DNA from: CAYMPW01 sp964558505
Lineage (GTDB): Archaea; Thermoplasmatota; Thermoplasmata; Methanomassiliicoccales; Methanomethylophilaceae
Reading direction: 5' to 3'
Length of the DNA: 41,774 nucleotides
NCBI GenBank assembly: GCA_964558505.1
Contig: CAZLEI010000010.1
Coordinates: 1 to 41,774 of the forward strand
Below the pieces are notes generated by a model. That model did not search any database. It was not told the origin of the DNA and saw only the letters and a program-made list of their open reading frames with translations. Each line of letters begins with the position of its first letter. Within the stretch, counting starts at the first letter, position 1. This document shows, piece by piece, positions 33,861 through 40,623 of this stretch. A program made the position numbers and the translations under genes.

Positions 33861-36575
33861 TCAACTCCTGTTCATCTCCGCAGTGTACACATCGTCATCA
33901 CGGAATATCTTCTCGGTGTATTTGCAATATCTAAGGGGTTTGTATTCGGATTTGATTGTCTTGGAGATGTCAATATTGTATGTTTTCTTGACAGTCTCTA
34001 CAATATCTTCTGCATAGGCGCTGTCGTCATCTCCGAGCGCGTTGAGTATAATTTGCACCATCGCACCTTTTCTAGAATAGTCACATCCGAAAACGAACAC
34101 CTTCTGTTTGGATATGCGGGATGAGTTTAGGTCGTGGAAGCCGGAGAGCAAGGATTCATAGAATATGTCGTCGAATCCTTGCTCTTCTAACGGATGTTCA
34201 AAGCCGGCATGATGCAGGGAGGTCATGGTAAAATATGTTCCAGGTTCAAAGTACGTTGCTGCATTGGTGCAATAATCTGTCAGCTTTTCTGTGGTCACGC
34301 CATTGGCACGCAGTCTTTCGGATTTGATGTATTTATCCATTTCAATCTGATATAGGATCCCAGATGTGACATATTCATTGAAGATTTTCATGACAGGAGC
34401 ATTTTCTTTGATCTCGTCGGTTATATCCACGAAGTCACTGGCAAAATATTCCTCATCGATGCAATCTTTCAATGTATCATATTTATCCAGAAATATCGCC
34501 CCCATGGTGCGTTTGTAACCGAGCGCACGGAGGTTGCGTACGTTGTAGAACGGATCGTTCGAAGTTCTCCCGTTCCTTCTAGATTCACAATGCTGTATCC
34601 CGTTCCTATTCTCCACGTTTGTGAAGATCCGGCCGGCAACATCATGGGATAGCACCGGGGATTTCAGCGATGTTCTGAGCTCATCCAGTATTTCTTGTGG
34701 GAATTCAGGGAGGTTGATGTCGTAATAGTCGCCGTTTGAGAATTGGGGGAAAGAGCTCATATTTCCCCGGATGGATTGCTCCTTTGTTCCGAATCTCTGC
34801 GAATATAATGTGCAGAAATCACTCTTCGAGATACGTCCAGTTTCCCTGAGAAGTTGAGTGATTTGATCTTCGATATTTCCATCACCGAATTTGATCGAAG
34901 GGGAAGCAGGGAAATGTACGTCAAGATTGCGAATGATGTTGCAGTTCCTGTATTTGTAGAAGAGCATGTACGCCTCTCCTTCTGTTTCTATTCCAAGTTC
35001 TGTGAAGATAGCTGGAGAATCAGACTGTATCAATGAGGAAGCGATATACATATCCGAATACTGTTCCAAATTCATCTTACCAAAAGCGTTGAGAACAGTT
35101 TTGCTGTTATATGGGAAGAATCTGAGTGATTTGCCATCTGTTCTAAGCATTTGTGTATTATCGCTGTCAGCAATTTCTTTGATCCTTGCAATAGTCATCT
35201 TCGGCAGTACTATTCCTGGCAGTCCGTGTTTTGTGATGAAATCGTTATATTTGCGGTTCAACTCACTGCAGGGGACGCTAGTTCTTGAAGAAGACAGGAG
35301 ATATGTCAAAACACCGATCTCTGAACACAATATAGAGGTCCCGTCGACTTCTATCTTGGTGAACAGTAACTTGCGGAGTGTGTCTTTGAAAGAATCGCTC
35401 ATTGATGGATCATCCAACAATTCGGATGGATCCTTCCAGCCTTTTGGATGTATCAGTGAGAGGTATCTGTATGTATCGGAATCGACTCCGTATAGCGTCA
35501 TGAATTGTTTTTGAGATAGTTTGTATTTGGTGAATTGTTGCGATAGTTCATCCTCGGCAGGTCTCGGCGTGAAATATGTTCTCGCTTCTATCTCAAGCTC
35601 TTCTTCGGTTATATTGTATTTCTTACATATCTCGTCGATTGAATCGCTAATGAAGCATTCTTTGATGATCGGAGGTGCGAAGAGAATCATCTGTTGCAAT
35701 CTCAGCTTGCGTAATTTGAATCCTAAGAACGATCTCTCGATTTTCTTTTCATTGACAAGTTTATGGATATTGAACTCATATTCAGAGATGTCGAAACCTT
35801 CTAAAGACACTATTTTTTTGAGTCTGAAGGATGGCATTGAAGACGTCTTTTCAGAAAGGATCCTCACGATGCACTCCGACATCGTAGACGGTTTCATTGA
35901 GCGAACCTCCGGTTGGTCCGCACTGAGCGTTGGAAGGCTGTTCACAATACTGCCGATGTAATCATTGTTAAGCCAGAATCCATATTTTTTGTACTTCTTT
36001 CCGTTGTACTCGTACATATCCGAAGCGGATTGGGCATGTGGCCTCACATGGGCAAACGGGTTCTTCGCTTTGGTGATGAATTCATCGGTCCTGTCTTCTT
36101 CGATTTTTGTCCTGGTATCTTTCCAAACCAATGAAATATGATTCAGATCAGACTCAGGAATTGTCCAGAATGCGCCGTTTTCGAATATCAGTATTTTTCC
36201 GTCGACGGATTCCGCGTCCTCGATCTTAAAAACCACGAATAGAAAACGCAATGAAAGTTGAGATTTGAAATCGGACGTATCCCAATCATCAGATAGGATT
36301 TTCTCGAAGCGGAATGCAGGAAAAGACATGCTCTCTCTCGGCATCCCTCCTTCGGGTCTGCGGATGGTTTTAACAGATATCCCTGATTCTACCAGGCGAC
36401 GATATGCATCCGGGGAGGATTTCAACATCCTGTCCACTAGGGACCTGCAGTAATTCTTGGAATCGGGGTTCAGGCTTTCGCCCAATTCCAATTCGATTTC
36501 CTTAGAGGATTTTCCAACATAGGGGCTGAGTAGATCGAGAATCTCCGTTTCAAGCGATACGTCGATGGAGAACAT
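33861..36575 (-). CDS. Large protein with Sau3AI C-terminal-like (MutH-fold) domain, first gene of a putative defence operon
   Basis: 904 residues. Residues of about 8-215 match the second half of Sau3AI-type enzymes: LLSPYVGKSSKEIELELG, KTIRRPEGGMPRESMSFP (69-86), RFLFVVFK, FWTIP (136-140), then HVRPH (177-181) and FWLNNDYI. The same pattern occurs in the Sau3AI-like enzyme at 40624-41774. The position of the MutH catalytic ELK reads SVK here, so the domain is probably a DNA reader rather than a nuclease. The other 690 residues are unrecognised; several stretches look like winged helices (for example near LLRETGRISKSDFCTLYS). The ATG at 36575 is about 26-29 nt from a TATA box. It heads the operon with the ParB and helicase genes. 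Confidence 0.75.
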   Translation of the reverse strand: MFSIDVSLETEILDLLSPYVGKSSKEIELELGESLNPDSKNYCRSLVDRMLKSSPDAYRRLVESGISVKTIRRPEGGMPRESMSFPAFRFEKILSDDWDTSDFKSQLSLRFLFVVFKIEDAESVDGKILIFENGAFWTIPESDLNHISLVWKDTRTKIEEDRTDEFITKAKNPFAHVRPHAQSASDMYEYNGKKYKKYGFWLNNDYIGSIVNSLPTLSADQPEVRSMKPSTMSECIVRILSEKTSSMPSFRLKKIVSLEGFDISEYEFNIHKLVNEKKIERSFLGFKLRKLRLQQMILFAPPIIKECFISDSIDEICKKYNITEEELEIEARTYFTPRPAEDELSQQFTKYKLSQKQFMTLYGVDSDTYRYLSLIHPKGWKDPSELLDDPSMSDSFKDTLRKLLFTKIEVDGTSILCSEIGVLTYLLSSSRTSVPCSELNRKYNDFITKHGLPGIVLPKMTIARIKEIADSDNTQMLRTDGKSLRFFPYNSKTVLNAFGKMNLEQYSDMYIASSLIQSDSPAIFTELGIETEGEAYMLFYKYRNCNIIRNLDVHFPASPSIKFGDGNIEDQITQLLRETGRISKSDFCTLYSQRFGTKEQSIRGNMSSFPQFSNGDYYDINLPEFPQEILDELRTSLKSPVLSHDVAGRIFTNVENRNGIQHCESRRNGRTSNDPFYNVRNLRALGYKRTMGAIFLDKYDTLKDCIDEEYFASDFVDITDEIKENAPVMKIFNEYVTSGILYQIEMDKYIKSERLRANGVTTEKLTDYCTNAATYFEPGTYFTMTSLHHAGFEHPLEEQGFDDIFYESLLSGFHDLNSSRISKQKVFVFGCDYSRKGAMVQIILNALGDDDSAYAEDIVETVKKTYNIDISKTIKSEYKPLRYCKYTEKIFRDDDVYTAEMNRS

Positions 36576-36600
36576 TACGAACAGCCGTATGGCATTGGGG

Positions 36601-36608
36601 TTATTTAT
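36601..36608 (-). promoter_or_regulatory. TATA box of the three-gene defence operon
   Basis: Reads ATAAATAA on the minus strand, with its centre about 29 nt from the ATG at 36575. A second similar AT element (TTTATTTA) lies about 20 bp further upstream at 36620-36627. No ribosome site precedes the ATG, which suits a leaderless or very short-leader message. Confidence 0.5.
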
Positions 36609-36609
36609 C

Positions 36610-36920
36610 CGGTACGTTGTTTATTTACACGCCGGGTTACTTATTGAGTTGTGCAGACGGAGTGCAGACAGGTTCAAGAGCAGCCAAGCTCGGAGAATAA
36701 GATTGCATTGGTGTATTCGGGGGATGCGGATACTATTGTCTGAACGTTACAATATGTACATATCGTGGCGGAGGGCTTGCAAAATCCCACAGTCATGTCT
36801 CTCATAGTGGTCCGTGCCCTATGAGCTCAAGGGCAGTAATTATGAACATGGTCCCCTACGTTTCGTTACGTTCATTCACATACAATGAGAAAGAACCAAC
36901 CAATCTGAAATAACAAGCTA
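36610..36920. other. Intergenic stretch with inverted repeats, no supported gene
   Basis: About 310 nt between the defence operon and the small zinc-ribbon gene. CTCATAG at 36801-36807 pairs with CTATGAG at 36819-36825, and an overlapping imperfect palindrome GCCCT-A-TGAGCTCA-A-GGGC spans 36816-36834; the two foldings exclude one another. An 80-codon plus-strand frame starting at 36565 has no supporting signal. No tRNA or attachment-site signature was found. Confidence 0.5.
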
Positions 36921-36922
36921 GC

Positions 36923-36930
36923 GTTTATCA
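36923..36930 (+). promoter_or_regulatory. Possible TATA box of the small zinc-ribbon gene
   Basis: GTTTATCA is centred about 26 nt upstream of the GTG at 36953 and supports a leaderless GTG start. Confidence 0.4.
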
Positions 36931-36952
36931 ATCTCAACGCCCATTTTCATTC

Positions 36953-37303
36953 GTGTACTGTAAATATTGCGGAAACCTGATCAACGAGGGCGATTACTGC
37001 TCTTTCTGCGGAAAGAAACAGAGCGGGGGGACTTCAGCTCCTGCTCCGACCCCCGTCGCCGATAACCAAGGCATGAACGGGACCACGGTATTCCTCATCT
37101 CCATGTTGGTTGCGTTCGTGTGCATGATATTCTTCGGAATCCTCATCTCGGCGATAATCATGATCGTGGTGACGGTGTTGTTCATAGCCACGAAGCCAGC
37201 CGGAGGTGATGATCGCACGATTCCATCGATAGTAGGTTCCGTGGCGGGTCTGGCGATAGGATATCTTCTTAACATGCTATGCCTGATGGCGTTGGTGCTC
37301 TGA
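36953..37303 (+). CDS. Small zinc-ribbon membrane protein
   Basis: 116 residues. An N-terminal zinc ribbon (CKYCGNLI...CSFCGKKQ, residues 3-21), a Pro/Ala-rich linker, then three hydrophobic segments: a pair at about 43-80 and one at about 93-115. It starts with GTG at 36953, immediately before the first zinc ligand, as is usual for this kind of protein. The architecture is like the larger zinc-ribbon membrane protein at 27213-27980. It sits between the two halves of the defence island, and any part in defence is unknown. Confidence 0.75.
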   Translation: MYCKYCGNLINEGDYCSFCGKKQSGGTSAPAPTPVADNQGMNGTTVFLISMLVAFVCMIFFGILISAIIMIVVTVLFIATKPAGGDDRTIPSIVGSVAGLAIGYLLNMLCLMALVL

Positions 37304-37453
37304 GATAAATGATATGAACGCGTTCCTGGGTCGAGTAGCACGGTTCTATGCATCACTGTCCGACGGTCGCAAGGCACCATGTTTCCATCACTGAAGCGTG
37401 AAAACATGCCTGCCTATGCACCGGGCATCTTATAGTCGAATTGTTCAATGTTA

Positions 37454-37481
37454 TTCGCCGATGATGACCTTCATAGGCGAA
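37454..37481. promoter_or_regulatory. Inverted repeat upstream of the AspBHI-like gene
   Basis: TTCGCC (37454-37459) and GGCGAA (37476-37481), with inner ATGA/TCAT pairing, form an imperfect 10-bp stem around a 6-nt loop. It is centred about 54 bp upstream of the TATA box at 37518. Possible operator for controlling the restriction gene, or a hairpin of unknown role. Confidence 0.35.
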
Positions 37482-37517
37482 GGACCATCCGTGCAGGCAT
37501 CACTATCATGCCGGTAG

Positions 37518-37525
37518 AAATATAG
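37518..37525 (+). promoter_or_regulatory. TATA box of the AspBHI-like gene
   Basis: AAATATAG is centred 26 nt upstream of GTG 37548, which supports that codon as a leaderless start instead of the in-frame TTG at 37533. Confidence 0.5.
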
Positions 37526-37547
37526 CTGCAGATTGGCATCAATAATC

Positions 37548-38789
37548 GTGGCATCCTTTGAATTCAGTAGATTGAGCGAAGCTCCATTGATAATTGATGC
37601 CATATACAAGGGCGGTTCCGCGAAGAACATGGGCGACGATCCACTGTCTAAGCTTCTGCCACGCACCGAGAACATGGGCGGATTCAGGAAGACTCGGATG
37701 GCAGGTACTGACCGTTACGCATATATCGTGATATACACAACTGCAACGGAGTTGGAATGGCCTGACTTCTTGGACATGGAGACGGGGATATTCAGGTATT
37801 ATGGTGACAACCGTAGGCCTGGACACCAGATACACGATACGGCGAAGGGAGGTAATAGACTTCTATCCGAAGTCTTCAAAGACTACAATGATCCGGAACG
37901 CCGTTTCAGGGTACCGCCTTTCTTGATATTCTCCAAGGTAGAGCGTCGCGATGTCAAATTCTTGGGGTTGGCCGTCCCCGGAAACCCTGCACTTTCATCA
38001 GACCAAGAACTGGTCTCCTTTTGGAGGACGATCAGAGGAGAGAGGTTCCAGAATTACGAGGCGTATTTCACAGTGTTGGACACCAAGGGCGAGAGCATCT
38101 CGAAGGAATGGCTCAGCGAACGTGTCAAAGGTGATTCAGATTGCGATCGTCTGGCACCTTCTGCATGGAAGAATTACATTGCAAAGGGGAAATCCGGGAT
38201 ATCTGCACTCAAATCAGAAAGGGTTGACCCTCCATCCAGATCTGTGCAATTACCACATGATGATGACGGGCGTAAGGTATTATCGGCAATCAGGGACCGC
38301 TATTCAGATTTTCCTCAAGAGTTTGAAGGTTGTGCCGTCAAGATCGTGCAGATGATGGATATTAACTTCGTCGAATTCGATCTGACACGTCCATGGAGGG
38401 ACGGAGGCCGTGATGCTGTTGGCGTATACAGGGTAGGCATAGAGAACAATGCATGTCCACCACTGAAGATACAGTGTGCTCTGGAGGCCAAATTATTCGC
38501 CGAGGACACGGGTGTGACCGTGAGGCACATGTCACGTTTGATCTCCAGGATAAAATATCGTGAGTTCGGGGTATTCATCACAACCAGTTATATCGCATCT
38601 CAGGCATACAAAGAGGTACATGAGGACGGGCATCCAATATTGATGATAACCGGAAAGGATATCGCAGACATCCTCAGGCGGAAGGGAATCAATTCCCTCA
38701 ACATAAACGAATGGCTCTCAGGGGTGGAATATGAATACACATATTATGCAGATCCATCCGAACAATCCGTAGAGTGCGAACAAATCTGA
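37548..38789 (+). CDS. AspBHI/MspJI-like modification-dependent restriction endonuclease
   Basis: About 413 residues. The N-terminal part resembles the AspBHI DNA-recognition domain (APLIIDAIYKGG, GDDPLSKLLPRTENMGGFR, then FRYYGDNRRPGHQIHDTAKGGN near 85-105). The C-terminal part is an Mrr-like PD-(D/E)xK nuclease: DGGRDAVGVYRV, then CALEAKLF near 310, giving the D...ExK pattern, and a helix before FGVFITTSYI. Enzymes of this kind cut DNA carrying 5-methyl- or 5-hydroxymethylcytosine a fixed distance from the modified base. The start GTG 37548 is chosen for its TATA spacing; TTG 37533 would add five residues. It converges on the m5C methyltransferase gene, so its site preference must spare the host's own methylation. 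Confidence 0.8.
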   Translation: MASFEFSRLSEAPLIIDAIYKGGSAKNMGDDPLSKLLPRTENMGGFRKTRMAGTDRYAYIVIYTTATELEWPDFLDMETGIFRYYGDNRRPGHQIHDTAKGGNRLLSEVFKDYNDPERRFRVPPFLIFSKVERRDVKFLGLAVPGNPALSSDQELVSFWRTIRGERFQNYEAYFTVLDTKGESISKEWLSERVKGDSDCDRLAPSAWKNYIAKGKSGISALKSERVDPPSRSVQLPHDDDGRKVLSAIRDRYSDFPQEFEGCAVKIVQMMDINFVEFDLTRPWRDGGRDAVGVYRVGIENNACPPLKIQCALEAKLFAEDTGVTVRHMSRLISRIKYREFGVFITTSYIASQAYKEVHEDGHPILMITGKDIADILRRKGINSLNINEWLSGVEYEYTYYADPSEQSVECEQI

Positions 38790-38868
38790 GACTGGACCCC
38801 ATATCACTGTATTGTATCGTCTACGTATCGTGCGGGCGAGTCCCAAGTTGCATATGCACTTCAGACTA

Positions 38869-40119
38869 TCATTCTCCGTCATCATCGGGATGATCTTGGT
38901 CGTATAGGGAAAGTATGCTCCGGCCCATATCCTCGATCAGCGGGACCACGAGTGCATTTCCCATCGTGAAATATCTGGCCCTTTCAGGCATGGTTTTTGT
39001 CCAGTCATCTGAGAATCCATTCAGGCGTTCGCATTCAATCGGCGTGAGTATCCTTATCCTTCCCGTGGCCTTGTCCTTGACGATGTGGGAGCTACGGTTG
39101 ATGGTCCCCTCGCTCGTGAGCATCGTACGCCCCGGCCTGTCGATGGGATCGGGGCACGGTATCGCGCCCTCGGAATAGTTGTATTCGACGCCATCGGCCT
39201 TCCTTTTGCGTTTGATATGTTTGGAACCCTTTAGATATTCCCACTTGGCTATGTCCTTCACATAGTATTTCTCATCGACCGAGTCTTGCATTATCTTCGA
39301 TAGCGGGATGCTTTTGCCTTCGAATGCGCTTTTGCATTCGCGGGTGTACACGGTGTACCCGGACATGATCCCGCCTGAGAATAGAGGTTCAGTGAAATGT
39401 TTTGACACATCGACCAGTGTCTCGTATTCCCTTTCGCTGATATCGAACGAGTTGACCCTGCCGCAGATTGGTTGCAGATCCACAGGGAAGGTCCTGGCGA
39501 AGAAGCCGGTTCTGCTGACAGCAGCTTCCATATCATCCCTGTCGATAACTGGCGATTCCGAGTCGTTCTTACGGGCGAATATGAATATGCGCCTGCGCCT
39601 TTGGGCCTTGCCATAATCAGCTGCATTGATGACGCGCCATTCGGCCGTGTACCCATCATCAGCCAGGCATCTGAGGATTATCCCGAAATCCCTTCCACGC
39701 TGTTTCGCAGGGGATTTGAGGAGCCGGTCGACATTCTCCAAAAGGACATACCTTGGACCACGGGCTTTGATTATATCGTTGATGTGCCACCATAGGACGC
39801 CCTTCTTGCCCTCTATCCCTCTGGCGTTGGTGGATGCCACAGAATAATCCTGGCAGGGGAACCCGCCCACGAGGAGGTCATGTTCCGGTATGTCGGACTT
39901 GACCTTGCCGATGTCCTCATTGACATTCTTAGACTCGGTGTCCTTGAAATGCTCATTGTAGCAGTTGAATGCGTGCTGGCTCTTTTTTCCGGGCTCCCAC
40001 TGGTTTGCCCATACGGTGACGAATCTTTTCGATGCCGCTTCAAGACCGCATCTGAAACCACCGACACCCGCGAACAGTTCCACGACACGTATTTCGTTCT
40101 GCACGGCCGAGTGATGCAT
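38869..40119 (-). CDS. DNA (cytosine-5) methyltransferase
   Basis: 416 residues. Motif I ELFAGVGGF (14-22) binds AdoMet; motif IV GGFPCQDYS carries catalytic Cys89; motif VI LLENVDRLL is near 127; motif VIII is QRRRRIFIF; motif X is GNALVVPLIEDM near the C-terminus. The gap between VIII and IX holds the target-recognition region. With a Sau3AI-type nuclease nearby, the likely target is the C of GATC, as for the Sau3AI methylase (inference from the neighbour). The start is uncertain: ATG 40119 lies only 7-14 nt from the TATA box at 40126-40133, while in-frame GTG 40104 is 26 nt from it and leaves motif I intact. It follows vsr on the same strand. Confidence 0.93.
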   Translation of the reverse strand: MHHSAVQNEIRVVELFAGVGGFRCGLEAASKRFVTVWANQWEPGKKSQHAFNCYNEHFKDTESKNVNEDIGKVKSDIPEHDLLVGGFPCQDYSVASTNARGIEGKKGVLWWHINDIIKARGPRYVLLENVDRLLKSPAKQRGRDFGIILRCLADDGYTAEWRVINAADYGKAQRRRRIFIFARKNDSESPVIDRDDMEAAVSRTGFFARTFPVDLQPICGRVNSFDISEREYETLVDVSKHFTEPLFSGGIMSGYTVYTRECKSAFEGKSIPLSKIMQDSVDEKYYVKDIAKWEYLKGSKHIKRKRKADGVEYNYSEGAIPCPDPIDRPGRTMLTSEGTINRSSHIVKDKATGRIRILTPIECERLNGFSDDWTKTMPERARYFTMGNALVVPLIEDMGRSILSLYDQDHPDDDGE

Positions 40120-40125
40120 TGATCA

Positions 40126-40133
40126 TTTTTATA
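40126..40133 (-). promoter_or_regulatory. TATA box of the methyltransferase gene
   Basis: Reads TATAAAAA on the minus strand, in the 18-nt gap after vsr. Its centre is about 26 nt from GTG 40104, pointing to a separate leaderless methyltransferase transcript in addition to read-through from vsr. Confidence 0.5.
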
Positions 40134-40137
40134 ATCT

Positions 40138-40575
40138 TCAAGGAGGGAAGGTCGAAAGTACTCTGTCCACTGTGCCTGCCAGGTCTTTACGTATTTCGCA
40201 TTCCCATACGGTGATCACAGTCCAACCGTCGTCTTCCAGTATGCGCGTGTCCCGACGGTCCCTTTCAACATTCCCACGGAATTTCTCCATCCAGTATGCT
40301 GCATTATTCTTCGGTATCGGAAGATTGCACGTCGGACATCTGTGCCAGAAGCATCCATTGACGAATATTGCCACTTTCTTTCCAGGGTATGCTATGTCCG
40401 GCCTTCCTGGTATTTTCCATTGAAGGCGGTATCCGCCATGCCCGGCCTCCCGTAGCCCACGGCGGAGGACGATCTCCGGTCCCGTATCCTTGCGCCGGTT
40501 CCCCTTCATCGATCTCGTCACGTTCTCATCAAGTGGGATCGGCGATCTGGAATCCCGTACGGGGCGTTCGGTCAT
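40138..40575 (-). CDS. vsr: Very short patch repair endonuclease
   Basis: 145 residues, standard Vsr length. Vsr nicks next to the T of T:G mismatches produced by deamination of 5-methylcytosine, so repair restores the C. Key elements: KDTGPE near residue 30, GRPDIAYP with catalytic Asp60, FVNGCFWHRC with His78 and zinc ligand Cys80, Cys83, the NVERDRRD segment near 105, and VWECEI near 125. It pairs logically with the downstream m5C methyltransferase. The ATG at 40575 lies about 25 nt from the shared TATA element at 40596-40603; no ribosome site. Confidence 0.95.
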   Translation of the reverse strand: MTERPVRDSRSPIPLDENVTRSMKGNRRKDTGPEIVLRRGLREAGHGGYRLQWKIPGRPDIAYPGKKVAIFVNGCFWHRCPTCNLPIPKNNAAYWMEKFRGNVERDRRDTRILEDDGWTVITVWECEIRKDLAGTVDRVLSTFPP

Positions 40576-40595
40576 ATTTTTTCAATGGTAGTTGA

Positions 40596-40603
40596 GATAA
40601 ATA
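40596..40603. promoter_or_regulatory. Shared bidirectional TATA element between vsr and the Sau3AI-like gene
   Basis: ATAAATAC (GTATTTAT on the other strand) is centred at 40599.5, exactly midway between the start codons at 40575 (minus) and 40624 (plus). Both starts lie 24-25 nt from its centre, fitting leaderless initiation both ways from one element. Confidence 0.55.
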
Positions 40604-40623
40604 CGCATTTGCATAGTCATCTC

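Noticed and set aside
30057..36575. Classification of the three-gene operon as DISARM, BREX or Druantia
   Set aside because: A SNF2 helicase and PLD domain are shared with DISARM, but the DUF1998 and methyltransferase components are absent. No BREX PglZ/BrxL and no Druantia DUF4338 protein is present.
37451..37675. A 74-codon minus-strand frame across the start of the AspBHI-like gene
   Set aside because: It overlaps conserved coding sequence on the other strand and an inverted repeat; no motif or promoter.
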